Numbered from the stretch's first letter, positions 50,489 through 60,130 are shown. The stretch: DNA of 64,000 nt from Bacteroidota bacterium (GCA_029974985.1 JARKQC010000323.1:1-64000); one strand, 5' to 3'. The notes: generated from the sequence alone by a model not told the origin. Numbers and translations: made by a program.

Positions 50489-51325
50489 ATGGAATTTAAA
50501 GCTGATTTACATACTCATACAACATATTCAGACGGAATATTAAAACCTGTAGAACTTTTGGCATTAGCAAAAAATAGGGGAATTAGTGCGATTAGTATTG
50601 TTGACCACGATACTTTAGATGGTAATCTCGAAGCAAATACTATAAGTTCGGATTATGGGATTGAAGTAATAATGGGTTGTGAGTTCTCATGTTTTGAAAA
50701 TGGAAAAGAATATCATATATTAGGATATGCTTTCGACCCTGATAATTCAGCAATAAAAACACATTTGAATAATTATCGTAATATCCGACTTTCACGCGCT
50801 AAAGGGATACATAGTAAATTAATGAATCTCGGAATTAAATTATCTTTCAGCGATATTCTTGATACAGCTGGAAAAGCTCCCGTTGCAAGACCACATATAG
50901 CAAGTGTTTTGGTAAATAAAGGCTATGTGAAAGACCTTAAAGAAGCTTTTTCAAAATATCTTGCCGAAGGTGCGCCTGCTTATCAACATAAAGCTATATT
51001 TCCAGTTGAAATGGCTATTAAAATGATTAATAAAGCAAATGGAGTGTCAGTAATTGCACATCCTCGAAATTATATCGAACCAGATAAATTGTATGAATTA
51101 ATTCATAAAGGACTTGATGGAATCGAGGTAAATCATCCAAGCCACACGGAGGAACAAAAGAAATTTTATCATTATGTAGCAAGTCAATATTGGCTACTCG
51201 AAACGGGAGGCTCGGATTATCACGGTTCAAGAGAATTTGATGATAGTAATTTTGGAAACTATTATGTATCAAAATCTATAGTTCAATCTATAAAAAAATT
51301 TTCAAATAGAAATAAATATCTTTAA
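50489..51325 (+). CDS. PHP-domain phosphoesterase (YciV/RNase AM-like)
   Basis: A 278-residue PHP (polymerase and histidinol phosphatase) phosphoesterase. The first motif ADLHTHTTYSDG (about 5-16) gives the metal histidines and aspartate, followed by SIVDHDTLDG. Later, HPRNYIEPDKL and the EVNHPSHTEEQ/GGSDYHG motifs complete the trinuclear site. The N-terminal and later motifs match YciV/TrpH-type enzymes, which hydrolyse 3',5'-nucleoside bisphosphates and RNA 5' ends. The specific substrate is inferred. The upstream gap to proS has no promoter I can defend. Confidence 0.9.
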   Translation: MEFKADLHTHTTYSDGILKPVELLALAKNRGISAISIVDHDTLDGNLEANTISSDYGIEVIMGCEFSCFENGKEYHILGYAFDPDNSAIKTHLNNYRNIRLSRAKGIHSKLMNLGIKLSFSDILDTAGKAPVARPHIASVLVNKGYVKDLKEAFSKYLAEGAPAYQHKAIFPVEMAIKMINKANGVSVIAHPRNYIEPDKLYELIHKGLDGIEVNHPSHTEEQKKFYHYVASQYWLLETGGSDYHGSREFDDSNFGNYYVSKSIVQSIKKFSNRNKYL

Positions 51326-51433
51326 TAAAATTTCAAAAAATAGTGAGTTAATCTTTTTGTTATTATTTTATCATATTATTTAAAAATAAACGTCTCAAAG
51401 TTATCAATTAATTTTTGAATATTTAGTAAATAT

Positions 51434-51805
51434 ATGTCCATTTTTAGAAAAAAAAAATATAGTAATTTAAATTATTTGGAATTAACTCCAATTAGAAATT
51501 TTGAACACAATCTAAAAGATGATGGACTTGTTGATGTATTAGTACCAAGATTTTCTGATAAAATATTAGGAAAATATCTTCAACCAAGATTAAAAAATCC
51601 ATATATACGTGCAAATTTTGATGAACTTGGCACTGCAACTTGGCTCGAAATTGATGGTAATAATAAGGTTTATGATATAATTACAAAATTAAATCTAACG
51701 ATGGGCGAAAAAATCCAACCCGCTCAACAGCGAATAACTTTATTCTTATCTAATTTACATAGAAATGGTTTTATTAATTTTAAAGAATTTTTAAAGGAAA
51801 AATAA
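51434..51805 (+). CDS. PqqD-family (RRE-like) small protein
   Basis: A 123-residue protein resembling the PqqD/RRE (RiPP recognition element) fold, with IRANFDELGTATWLEIDGNNKVYDIITKLN in the middle (about 56-85). PqqD-like small proteins precede pepD in some Bacteroidota genomes, and here its stop lies just one base before the pepD ATG. No RiPP modification gene is in the window, so it probably has a different function with the dipeptidase. Homology is by motif and context only. Confidence 0.6.
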   Translation: MSIFRKKKYSNLNYLELTPIRNFEHNLKDDGLVDVLVPRFSDKILGKYLQPRLKNPYIRANFDELGTATWLEIDGNNKVYDIITKLNLTMGEKIQPAQQRITLFLSNLHRNGFINFKEFLKEK

Positions 51806-51806
51806 A

Positions 51807-53267
51807 ATGGCAAGAGTATTAACTGGAATTAAACCAGAAATTGTATGGCATTACTTTGAAGAACTTTCAAAATATCCACGCCCATCGAAACACGAAGAAA
51901 AAGCAGCTGCTTATATCAAAGGCTGGGCTAAAGAAATGGGCTTTGAAATGCAAGAAGATGAAATTGGAAACTTTGTTATCCGTAAACCTGCTACACCTGG
52001 TATGGAAAATCGTCAGCCTGTATGTATCCAAGGACATATTGATATGGTTTGTGAAAAAAATTCAGATGTTGAATTTGACTTTTTCAACGATCCAATTCAA
52101 ATTTATATAGATGGCGATTGGGTTAAAGCAAAAGGAACTACTCTCGGAGCTGATAATGGCTTGGGTGTGGCTATGGGTATGGCTGTTTTAGCTTCAAATG
52201 ATATTCCTCACCCAGATATTGAATTACTTTGTACATTAGACGAAGAAACTGGTATGACTGGCGCTATACAATTAAGCCCAAATCTTTTAAAATCAAAAAT
52301 TATGATTAATCTTGATTCAGAAGAGGACGGCACTTTTACTATCGGTTGCGCTGGTGGTATGAATACTCGTGGGGTGTATAGATATGATGCAATTTCTGTT
52401 CCAAGTAATACAAGTGCTTATAAATTAACTGTAAAAGGTCTTAAAGGCGGTCATTCTGGTATTGAAATCCATGATGGTAGAGGAAATGCTGCGAAATTTT
52501 TAAATCGTCTTTTATGGGATTTAAATAAGAAATTCGATATTAATTTGGCAGATTTTAATAGTGGAAATAAACATAATGCTATTCCAAGAGAAGGTTTTGC
52601 AACAATAGTTGTAGCAAATAACGATATAGCAGAATTAGAAAAATTTGTCAAATCATTCGAAGCACAATATAAAAAAGAATTTAACTCCAAAGAGCCAAAT
52701 CTTGCTATATTTGCCGAAAAATGTGATATGCCAAAACGTGTTATATCAAAAGAATTTCAAATAAAATTATTGGCTTCTTTGTATGCTATGCCACACGGCG
52801 TTTACAGAATGAGTCCCGATATATCTGGATTAGTACAAACATCAACAAATTTAGCAATTATTGAAACAAAAGAAAATACTATCGAAGTATTAACAAGTCA
52901 ACGCTCTTCAGTAGAAACTGAAAAAGGCGATATAGTTAATAAAGTTTCAACTGCGTTTTTACTTGGTGGTGCTGAAATCGTATATGGTGATGGTTATCCA
53001 GCTTGGGAACCAAATGTAAAATCTCCATTATTAAACGAAGCAAAAGAAGTTTATAAAAAACTTTTCGGTAAAGAACCACATATTGAATCTATTCACGCTG
53101 GTTTAGAATGCGGTCTTGTTGGTGAAAAATATCCAAATATGGATATGATTTCATTCGGACCAACATTAAAAGATGTGCATTCACCCGATGAAAAAGTAAA
53201 TATCCCTACTACTGAAAATTGCTGGAGATTATTAAAAGAAATTTTAAAAGAAACTCCAAAGAAATAA
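51807..53267 (+). CDS. pepD: Beta-Ala-His (Xaa-His) dipeptidase, cytosol non-specific, PepD
   Basis: A 486-residue M20-family metallopeptidase. The metal ligands sit in IQGHIDMV, LGADNGLGVAM, LDEETGMTG and INLDSEEDG, as in PepD-type non-specific dipeptidases. The segment GLKGGHSGIEIHDGRGNA is the dimerisation/lid domain. It hydrolyses a broad range of dipeptides in the cytoplasm. It follows the PqqD-like gene by one base and ends just before a bidirectional terminator that separates it from the OPT transporter, probably together forming a peptide-use group. Confidence 0.94.
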   Translation: MARVLTGIKPEIVWHYFEELSKYPRPSKHEEKAAAYIKGWAKEMGFEMQEDEIGNFVIRKPATPGMENRQPVCIQGHIDMVCEKNSDVEFDFFNDPIQIYIDGDWVKAKGTTLGADNGLGVAMGMAVLASNDIPHPDIELLCTLDEETGMTGAIQLSPNLLKSKIMINLDSEEDGTFTIGCAGGMNTRGVYRYDAISVPSNTSAYKLTVKGLKGGHSGIEIHDGRGNAAKFLNRLLWDLNKKFDINLADFNSGNKHNAIPREGFATIVVANNDIAELEKFVKSFEAQYKKEFNSKEPNLAIFAEKCDMPKRVISKEFQIKLLASLYAMPHGVYRMSPDISGLVQTSTNLAIIETKENTIEVLTSQRSSVETEKGDIVNKVSTAFLLGGAEIVYGDGYPAWEPNVKSPLLNEAKEVYKKLFGKEPHIESIHAGLECGLVGEKYPNMDMISFGPTLKDVHSPDEKVNIPTTENCWRLLKEILKETPKK

Positions 53268-53310
53268 TTAAATTTATTTATTTCTAATTAATTAGTAAAA
53301 TATTTTAACA

Positions 53311-53347
53311 AAAAAATCCCCTCTTAAGAAATTAAAAGGGGATTTTT
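53311..53347. terminator. Bidirectional terminator between convergent pepD and OPT transporter
   Basis: AAATCCCCTCTT (53314-53325) pairs with AAAAGGGGATTT (53334-53345), one mismatch, with T or A runs at both sides. Confidence 0.88.
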
Positions 53348-53367
53348 ATTTATTTTAAAAAGAAATA

Positions 53368-55389
53368 TTAATCTTCAGCTTTTGCTCTCAAAGTATCCCA
53401 TACGAAATATCCTATAAGAGCTGCAAAAGCTATAAGAGCAGTAACTTCAGCACCAATAGCACCTTCTTCCCAAATATTAAGATTTAGATTTATTGTTGCC
53501 CAACCCATATTATTAATAAACATTAGTAGAGCGCCAAATACACCGAATAAAGCGGCACCCGCTATAAAGCCCGATGCTATCAATGTACCGCGCTGCGAGC
53601 GAGCATTCGATAATTTCTTATCTTTTGAACTTTTAGCAATGAAATGTGAAAGTAATCCACCAACAATAAGTGGCGTGTTCAAATCAAGAGGAATAAACAT
53701 ACCAAGTGCGAAGGCAAGAGGCGAAATTCCAAGCCAATTAACAAGAAGCGACATAATCGCTCCTACAACAAAAAGCATCCAATGAATTTCTGCGCCAGGC
53801 AACATTAACGGCTCAATTACCGCTGCCATAGCATTTGCTTGCGGAGCAACTAATGGATCTGGAAACATATCAGATTTGACAAATCCATAAGCCTGACTTA
53901 AAATATAAATTACTATACCAACAGTTGCCGCAGATACTAAAGTTCCTAAAAATTTCCAAGATTCTTGTTTCTTTGGTGATGAGCCAAGCCAATAACCAAC
54001 TTTTAAATCTGTAATAAAACCACCCGCCATTGATAAAGCAGTACAAACAATTCCACCAATAATTAATGCACTAACCATTCCCGTTGGTCCTTGCAAACCC
54101 GCTTGAACTAATACTATTGATGAAATAATAAGAGTCATTAAAGTCATTCCAGAAACGGGATTTGTACCAACAATAGCAATAGCATTAGCGGCAACAGTAG
54201 TAAATAAGAATGATATAATTACAAGCGTTGCAAGAGCAATTAGTGCTTGTGTTAATGTAATATTAACACCTGTAAGAAGGAATATAAATATAGCAATTAT
54301 CGTAAGAAGAGAAAAAACAATTATAAAAGACATTTTTATATCTTTTTGAGTGCGTATTTCTTCTTCTGATTCAGTTTTCTTTCCAAATAATCCCGAAACA
54401 GCAAGTTTAAAAGCCGTGCCTATTACTCCCGAAGATTTAATAATACCAATGATACCAGCCATAGCAATAGCACCTATACCAATAGGGCGTACATACAATC
54501 TAAAAATATCTTCTGGGCTCATCGAAGCAAAGAAATTAACTCCATCTGGACCTGCAATAATACCACCAATTGCATTTAAAAGAGGAATAAACACGAGCCA
54601 AGATAAAAGTGAGCCTGCGACAATAATTGTAGAAAATTTTAAACCAACTAAATATCCAAAACTAAAAATTAATGCACTAACATTTAATTTAAGAATAATT
54701 TTAGATTTTTCGGCTAAAGTTGCACCAATAGGAATAATTTTTGACGTTACAACTTCTGCCCACATTTTTAAAGTACCAAACATAAAATCGAATAATCCAC
54801 CAATAAGCCCACTCGATATCAATATGCCAGCTTGAGAACCACCTTTTTCACCAGTAATTAATATTTCAGTTGTTGCAGTTGCTTCGGGAAAAGGAAATTT
54901 TCCGTGCATATCTTTTACAAAATATTTTCTGAAAGGAATAAGAAATAATATTCCAAGAAATCCACCAAATAAGGAAGAGAAAAATATTTGCAAGAAACTA
55001 ACTTGGATTTCTGGATATTTATATTGTAAAATATATAATCCGGGTATTGTAAAAATAGCACCTGCAACAATCACACCCGAACTTGCACCAATAGATTGAA
55101 TAATGATGTTTTGACCAAGTGGATTTTTAACTTTAAAGAAAGTTGAAGCACCCACCGCAATAATAGAAATTGGTATAGCGGCTTCGAAAACTTGTCCAAT
55201 TTTTAATCCCGAAAAAGCGGCAGCTGCAGAAAAAATTACAGCCATTAATAAACCCATACCAACAGACCAAGGGGTAATTTCTGGGAATACTTTATTTGCT
55301 GGCATTACTGGAAAATACTCTTCACCCTGATTTAGTTCACGGTAAGCATTTTCGGGTAAGTTACTAGTATTATTATTAATTTGTTCCAT
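53368..55389 (-). CDS. Oligopeptide transporter, OPT family
   Basis: A 673-residue inner-membrane transporter of the OPT superfamily, with about 14-16 membrane segments. The N-terminal region FPEITPWSVGMGLLMAVIFSAAAAFSGLKIGQVFEAAIPISII (about 30-72) and later GFITDLKVGYWLGSSPKKQESWK (about 450) are characteristic of the bacterial branch. Family members import short peptides or peptide-like compounds driven by protons. Lying between pepD and pepT, it is a natural source of peptide substrate for these peptidases, although it is encoded divergently from pepD. Confidence 0.92.
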   Translation of the reverse strand: MEQINNNTSNLPENAYRELNQGEEYFPVMPANKVFPEITPWSVGMGLLMAVIFSAAAAFSGLKIGQVFEAAIPISIIAVGASTFFKVKNPLGQNIIIQSIGASSGVIVAGAIFTIPGLYILQYKYPEIQVSFLQIFFSSLFGGFLGILFLIPFRKYFVKDMHGKFPFPEATATTEILITGEKGGSQAGILISSGLIGGLFDFMFGTLKMWAEVVTSKIIPIGATLAEKSKIILKLNVSALIFSFGYLVGLKFSTIIVAGSLLSWLVFIPLLNAIGGIIAGPDGVNFFASMSPEDIFRLYVRPIGIGAIAMAGIIGIIKSSGVIGTAFKLAVSGLFGKKTESEEEIRTQKDIKMSFIIVFSLLTIIAIFIFLLTGVNITLTQALIALATLVIISFLFTTVAANAIAIVGTNPVSGMTLMTLIISSIVLVQAGLQGPTGMVSALIIGGIVCTALSMAGGFITDLKVGYWLGSSPKKQESWKFLGTLVSAATVGIVIYILSQAYGFVKSDMFPDPLVAPQANAMAAVIEPLMLPGAEIHWMLFVVGAIMSLLVNWLGISPLAFALGMFIPLDLNTPLIVGGLLSHFIAKSSKDKKLSNARSQRGTLIASGFIAGAALFGVFGALLMFINNMGWATINLNLNIWEEGAIGAEVTALIAFAALIGYFVWDTLRAKAED

Positions 55390-55421
55390 TTATACTCCGT
55401 TTGTTATACAGTTATTTAAAA

Positions 55422-56675
55422 TTATCTACTTTTTTCGACCCAAATTTGAGCTAAATTTATAATTGTTTCGACAGATTTAACCATTGCATCAACAGAAACC
55501 CATTCTGTTTTACTATGAAAATTCTGACCACCCGTATAGATATTAGGGGTGGGGAGTCCCATAGCAGTAAGACGGCTACCATCTGTGCCACCACGAATAG
55601 GATTCCAATAAGGTTCAACTCCCGAGCGTACAGCGGCTTCCCATAAATAATCTAATCCGTGTGGTTTTGATTCGAGGTCATCAAGCATATTACGATAATA
55701 TTCGATTACTTCGATTTCAAATCTTACTTTTGGATTTTTGACTTGTGCTTTTGCAACAATATCTTCTATAATTTGTTTTTGAACATCAAGACCAGATGTT
55801 TTAAAATCTCTAAATAATAAATGTAATTCAGAATAATCAATAGTGCCGCTTAATTTATGTGGGTGAATATATGGTTCGTATCCTTCGGTAGTTTCTGGAG
55901 CCATATCTCTTGGTGTAAGCTCGACTACATCAGCAATAGCACGCAAGGAGTTAACCATAATATTTTTACCAAAACCAGGGTGAATATCACGTCCGTAAGC
56001 TCTCACTATACAAGCATTAGCACTAAAAGTTTCTTTATTGATTTCGCCGGGCATTTCACCATCGAGAGTATAAGCGTATTCGCAATTAAATTTCTTAATA
56101 TCGAAATGATTTGCACCACGTCCGATTTCTTCGTCGGGTGTGAAACCAATTCTAATATCGCCGTGTTTAATTTGTGGGTTATTTATTAAATATTCAACGG
56201 CAACCATAATTTCAGCAATACCCGATTTATCATCTGAGCCAAGTAATGTAGTGCCATCTGTTGTGATTATAGTATGACCAATACATTTATTCATAGCAGG
56301 GCATTCTGATACTTTAATTACGACATTTTTATCATTTGGTAAAACAATATCACCACCCGTATAATTTTCGATAATCTGTGGATTTACATTAGCACCCGTT
56401 GTGTCGGGCGAAGTATCAACGTGAGCTATAAAACCAATTGCTGGCACTTTTCCGTAAGCTAAATCATTTGTAGGAATATTTGATGGTAAAGTTGCATAAA
56501 CATAGCATTTATCATCAATTTCTACATCTTTAATGCCTAATGCTTTTAATTCATCAACAAGTAAATTAGCTAAATCGAATTGTTTTTTAGTGCTTGGAGT
56601 CTCACTATTATTTGGGTCTGATTGTGTGTCAATTTTTACGTATCTTAAGAGCCTTTCGATTAATTTTTGTTTCAT
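55422..56675 (-). CDS. pepT: Peptidase T (tripeptide aminopeptidase)
   Basis: An M20B metallopeptidase that removes the N-terminal residue of tripeptides. I start at 56675 (MKQKLIERLLRYVKIDTQSDP), giving 417 residues; the longer frame from 56744 adds 23 residues not typical of the family. Metal-binding motifs are GFIAHVDTSPD, TLLGSDDKSGIAE and FTPDEEIGRGA; the second domain and GLPTPNIYTGGQNFHSKTEWV are conserved. It follows on the same strand upstream of the OPT gene (32 bases apart), consistent with a transport-hydrolysis operon. Confidence 0.95.
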   Translation of the reverse strand: MKQKLIERLLRYVKIDTQSDPNNSETPSTKKQFDLANLLVDELKALGIKDVEIDDKCYVYATLPSNIPTNDLAYGKVPAIGFIAHVDTSPDTTGANVNPQIIENYTGGDIVLPNDKNVVIKVSECPAMNKCIGHTIITTDGTTLLGSDDKSGIAEIMVAVEYLINNPQIKHGDIRIGFTPDEEIGRGANHFDIKKFNCEYAYTLDGEMPGEINKETFSANACIVRAYGRDIHPGFGKNIMVNSLRAIADVVELTPRDMAPETTEGYEPYIHPHKLSGTIDYSELHLLFRDFKTSGLDVQKQIIEDIVAKAQVKNPKVRFEIEVIEYYRNMLDDLESKPHGLDYLWEAAVRSGVEPYWNPIRGGTDGSRLTAMGLPTPNIYTGGQNFHSKTEWVSVDAMVKSVETIINLAQIWVEKSR

Positions 56676-56802
56676 ATTAAAAAACCTATTTTGAAAATTG
56701 GTAATAAAAAAGATACAAATTAACTTTTTAAATTTTAGATACAAAAATATAAACTAAAAAAAACACATTTTTTTTTATTTTTTTTAAATCAATAGAATAA
56801 AA

Positions 56803-56833
56803 TAAAAAAATCCTTCCAAAAAATGAAAGGATT
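56803..56833 (-). terminator. Rho-independent terminator after nuoF
   Basis: On the minus strand AATCCTT and AAGGATT (plus coordinates 56827-56833 and 56809-56815) pair over an 11-base loop and are followed by a run of seven T. The hairpin lies 25 bases past the nuoF stop. Confidence 0.8.
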
Positions 56834-56857
56834 CTTAAAAATAATATGAAAAATAAT

Positions 56858-58189
56858 TTAAGTTGTAATGAATAAAGTTTCTGCGGTTGACCTTTTACTA
56901 TGAACTTGGTTAGGAGCTTGGAAAGTAATTGTATCTTTTACTCCTTTTTCAAAATCTTCTCTAAATTTTGTAACAAACCCTCTTACAGCCCAAGAAGCCG
57001 CATCACCAAGTCCGCAAATTACATTTCCTTCGATATTATTACAAACAGAAACTAATAAATCTAAATCTTGCCGAGTTCCCATCCCCTTTTGAATTCTATC
57101 AAGAACTTTTTCGAGCCAGCCTGTACCTTCTCTACAAGGAGTGCATTGTCCGCAGGATTCATGATGGTAAAAATGTGAAATGCGCTTAGTAACTGCTACG
57201 ACATCAGCATCCTCGTTTAAAACCATAACACCGCCAGTTCCAATATGAGTACCAAGTTTCTTTAATGATTCCTCGTCCATTAAAACATCATCAATTTCAT
57301 CACCACGAAGAACGGGCATCGAAGAGCCACCCGGTATAACTGCTTTAATTTGCTTACCGTCTAAAACACCACCACAAACATCATAAATTAGTTCTTTTAA
57401 TGGGAATCCAGTTGGTAATTCATACACGCCAGGCTTATTAACGTGTCCACTTACACCAAATAATAAAGTGCCAGGATGCTCAGGAGAGCCAATTTTAGAA
57501 AATTCCTCGGGACCAATTCTAAAAATAGCGGGGACTGTTGCAATTGTTTCAACATTATTGATAGTAGTGGGTTGTTTCCAAAGTCCAGATTGAGCTGGAA
57601 ACGGAGGCTTAACGCGTGGATAAGCTCTAATACCTTCAATTGAGTTCATAAGCGATGTTTCTTCGCCGCAAATATAAGCACCTGCACCTTTGTGAACATA
57701 AATATCTATTGAGTAATCACAATTAAATTTATCTTTCATTTTTTCGCCAATATATCCTGCTTCGTAGGCATCGTCAATGGCTTTTTGCATTAAATTGACC
57801 CATTTATGATATTCACCACGAATATAAATATAAGCGGCTTTTATGCCCATAGCATAGCCAGCTATTAAAATACCTTCAATTAATTGATGAGGATTATATT
57901 CAAAAATTTGGCGATCTTTGAATGAGCCCGGTTCCGACTCATCACCATTAACAGCAAGATATTTAATTTTATCATTGCCTTTTGGCATAAAACTCCATTT
58001 TAGCCCCGTAGGGAAGCAAGCGCCTCCTCTACCTCTTAATTTTGACGCTTTAACTAAATTAATTACTTCGTCAGTAGTCATATTAACAGCTCTTGCAAAC
58101 TGTTTATAACCATCGTTTTCTAAATACACATCTAATCTATGTAGATTTGGTATTTCACGCAATATTAACTTTGGATAATTTTTTGTCAT
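56858..58189 (-). CDS. nuoF: NADH-quinone oxidoreductase subunit F (51 kDa, FMN, 4Fe-4S)
   Basis: NuoF is the NADH-oxidising subunit of complex I. SKLRGRGGACFPTGLKW (about 48-64) is the FMN/NADH glycine motif, EETSLMNSIEG and later loops follow. The cluster cysteines are seen in SCGQCTPCREGTGW with a distant CGLGDAASW, as in the N3 site. 443 residues, normal. It is well separated from nuoE (28.7-29.2 kb) and flanked by pepT and a UPF0316 gene. Confidence 0.95.
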   Translation of the reverse strand: MTKNYPKLILREIPNLHRLDVYLENDGYKQFARAVNMTTDEVINLVKASKLRGRGGACFPTGLKWSFMPKGNDKIKYLAVNGDESEPGSFKDRQIFEYNPHQLIEGILIAGYAMGIKAAYIYIRGEYHKWVNLMQKAIDDAYEAGYIGEKMKDKFNCDYSIDIYVHKGAGAYICGEETSLMNSIEGIRAYPRVKPPFPAQSGLWKQPTTINNVETIATVPAIFRIGPEEFSKIGSPEHPGTLLFGVSGHVNKPGVYELPTGFPLKELIYDVCGGVLDGKQIKAVIPGGSSMPVLRGDEIDDVLMDEESLKKLGTHIGTGGVMVLNEDADVVAVTKRISHFYHHESCGQCTPCREGTGWLEKVLDRIQKGMGTRQDLDLLVSVCNNIEGNVICGLGDAASWAVRGFVTKFREDFEKGVKDTITFQAPNQVHSKRSTAETLFITT

Positions 58190-58259
58190 ACAAATCTCAT
58201 AATTTTTTTGAGAATTTACATATATTTTAATATTTTTTTAATTTTGTACATTAACGAAT

Positions 58260-58925
58260 TTGAAAAATAAACATTTTTTTTTAAGTTTACAATTAGTTTT
58301 GTTACAAAAAATAAAAAAAGTATTTATTTTGAATTTAAATGTAATATTTGGTGATACTTTTACAGTATGGTTTTTAATTCCATTTTTAATCTTTTTAGCA
58401 AGAATATGTGATGTTAGCCTTGGGACAATACGTATAATATTAATTGGCAAAGGATTAAAAAAAATCGCTCCGATATTGGGATTTATCGAATCATTTATTT
58501 GGGTAATTGCTGTTAGTCAAATAATGCTAAATTTGAATAATTTTTATTATTATATAGCTTACTCACTTGGATATGCTACCGGTACTTATGTTGGTATTTT
58601 TCTTGAAGAGAAATTATCATTAGGCTATGTTATCATTAGAATTATTACTTATAGAGACGCTACTGAGTTAGTTAATCATTTAAGAAGTTCGCGACAGCCA
58701 GCCACAGTGCTTGATGCCGAAGGTGAGCAAGGTCCAGTAAAATTAATATTTATTGTGCTTAAACGCTCTAATAGCCGATATTTAATTGAATCTATTAAGA
58801 AATTTAATCCAAATGCTTTTTATACAATAGAAGATGTAAAATTTGTAAGTGGCGGAGTGTTTCCTTCGCAGACAAATCCAATGTTTTCAGGAAGGTATTT
58901 TAGATTTATGACAAGAAGGAAATAA
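58260..58925 (+). CDS. UPF0316/DUF2179 family membrane protein (DUF5698 type)
   Basis: A 221-residue (from TTG) protein with three membrane segments (about 35-55, 70-90 and 95-115; ARICDVSLGTIRII signature) followed by a cytosolic DUF2179-like domain (VIIRIITYRDATELVNHLRSS, then KLIFIVLKRSNSRYLIESI). This layout matches the YebE/YitT-related UPF0316 proteins, of unknown function, possibly nucleotide-binding or membrane-sensing. The family usually starts near FLIPFLIFLARI, so the first about 30 residues, given by the TTG at 58260, may not be translated. Confidence 0.85.
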   Translation: MKNKHFFLSLQLVLLQKIKKVFILNLNVIFGDTFTVWFLIPFLIFLARICDVSLGTIRIILIGKGLKKIAPILGFIESFIWVIAVSQIMLNLNNFYYYIAYSLGYATGTYVGIFLEEKLSLGYVIIRIITYRDATELVNHLRSSRQPATVLDAEGEQGPVKLIFIVLKRSNSRYLIESIKKFNPNAFYTIEDVKFVSGGVFPSQTNPMFSGRYFRFMTRRK

Positions 58926-58928
58926 TTT

Positions 58929-59447
58929 ATGATTCTGATTGGTGTAATAACTGATAAAAAAGGTTTTTTGGGAGAAATGCTTGTAAGTAATTTAATTGCC
59001 GAAAAAATTATTTTGCCTCTTGGTGTTGAATTATTAGTTGGATATTCTCAAAAATTTTCAAAAAAATATCTTTTAACAAGTTGGCGTTCTGGGAAAAAAA
59101 CTGCCAAATTAAGAATTGAAGGTATTAATTCTGATATTCAGACAAAGCAATTTATGGAAATGGGAATTTTTATTGATAAAGATTTATTAAAAGAAAAAAA
59201 TCCCACGACTAATTTTGCTCACGAGTTCTTTGGTCTAAATGTAATAGAAAATAATTCAAATAAGATAATAGGAAAGGTTTCTGAATTAATAAATTTTCCT
59301 GCTAATGATGTTTTACAAATTGATTGTGGAGATAAATATCTTAATTTGCCTTATGTAGATGAATTTATAAAAAGTATTGATTTAGATAATAAAGTGATAA
59401 AAGTAGTACTTCCAAACTCTTATGAAGACTTGATGGAATCAAAATGA
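58929..59447 (+). CDS. rimM: Ribosome maturation factor RimM
   Basis: RimM assists 16S rRNA processing and 30S assembly, binding S19. The N-terminal RimM domain (about 1-80) is diverged (GVITDKKGFLGEMLVSN for the usual GRIGKPHGLRGEV). The C-terminal PRC-barrel (about 95-170, FFGLNVIE onward to LNLPYVDEFIKSID) is typical. It overlaps trmD by four bases and follows UPF0316 by three. The usual rpsP upstream and rplS downstream are missing here. Confidence 0.87.
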   Translation: MILIGVITDKKGFLGEMLVSNLIAEKIILPLGVELLVGYSQKFSKKYLLTSWRSGKKTAKLRIEGINSDIQTKQFMEMGIFIDKDLLKEKNPTTNFAHEFFGLNVIENNSNKIIGKVSELINFPANDVLQIDCGDKYLNLPYVDEFIKSIDLDNKVIKVVLPNSYEDLMESK

Positions 59448-60130
59448 GTGAGTTGATTAGAATAGATATATTATCTGCTGTACCCGAAATAATGGAATCT
59501 GCAATTAACGCAAGTATAATTAAAAATGCTCGGCAAAAGGGAATTGCTGAAATAAATTTACATAATTTACACGATTATTCAGATAATAAATTTCGCCATA
59601 TTGATGACTACCCTTATGGAGGCACAGCGGGAATGCTAATAAAATGCCAACCCGTTTTTGATTGTATTGAAAGACTTCAATCACAAAGAGAATATGACGA
59701 AATTATATATATGACCGCTGATGGTGAAAATCTTAATCAATCTATTTCAAATGAACTATCTTTAAAAAAGAATTTAATTATTATAGCTGGACATTACAAA
59801 GGTATTGACCAAAGAATTAGAGATATAATAGTTACGCGTGAAATTTCAATAGGTGATTATGTTTTAAGCGGAGGGGAGTTGCCCGCAATTGTTCTCGCTG
59901 ATAGTATAGTTAGGCTTTTACCTGGCGTTTTAGGCGATTTATCATCTGCATTAGAGGATTCATATCAAGATGGATTACTCGAACCACCACGATATACAAG
60001 ACCCGCTATTTACAAAGGATACTCTGTGCCTGAAATACTACTTTCTGGCGACCCAGCAAAAATTCGAGAATGGGAAATCGAGCAGTCATTATTAAAATCA
60101 AAATATAGAAAACCCTATTTATTAGATTAA
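59444..60130 (+). CDS. trmD: tRNA (guanine-N1)-methyltransferase
   Basis: TrmD methylates G37 of tRNAs using SAM and is essential for frame maintenance. RIDILSAVPEIMESAINASI, DDYPYGGTAGMLIKCQPVFDCIE, IIIAGHYKGIDQRI and the trefoil-knot EISIGDYVLSGGELPA (about 131-146) are the family signatures. The 228-residue length is normal. It overlaps rimM by four bases. Confidence 0.97.
   Translation: MSELIRIDILSAVPEIMESAINASIIKNARQKGIAEINLHNLHDYSDNKFRHIDDYPYGGTAGMLIKCQPVFDCIERLQSQREYDEIIYMTADGENLNQSISNELSLKKNLIIIAGHYKGIDQRIRDIIVTREISIGDYVLSGGELPAIVLADSIVRLLPGVLGDLSSALEDSYQDGLLEPPRYTRPAIYKGYSVPEILLSGDPAKIREWEIEQSLLKSKYRKPYLLD

Noticed and set aside
54350-54835. 161-codon plus-strand frame inside the OPT gene
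   Set aside because: Pro/Ile/Ser-rich antisense translation of a transporter; no start signal and the OPT frame is intact.
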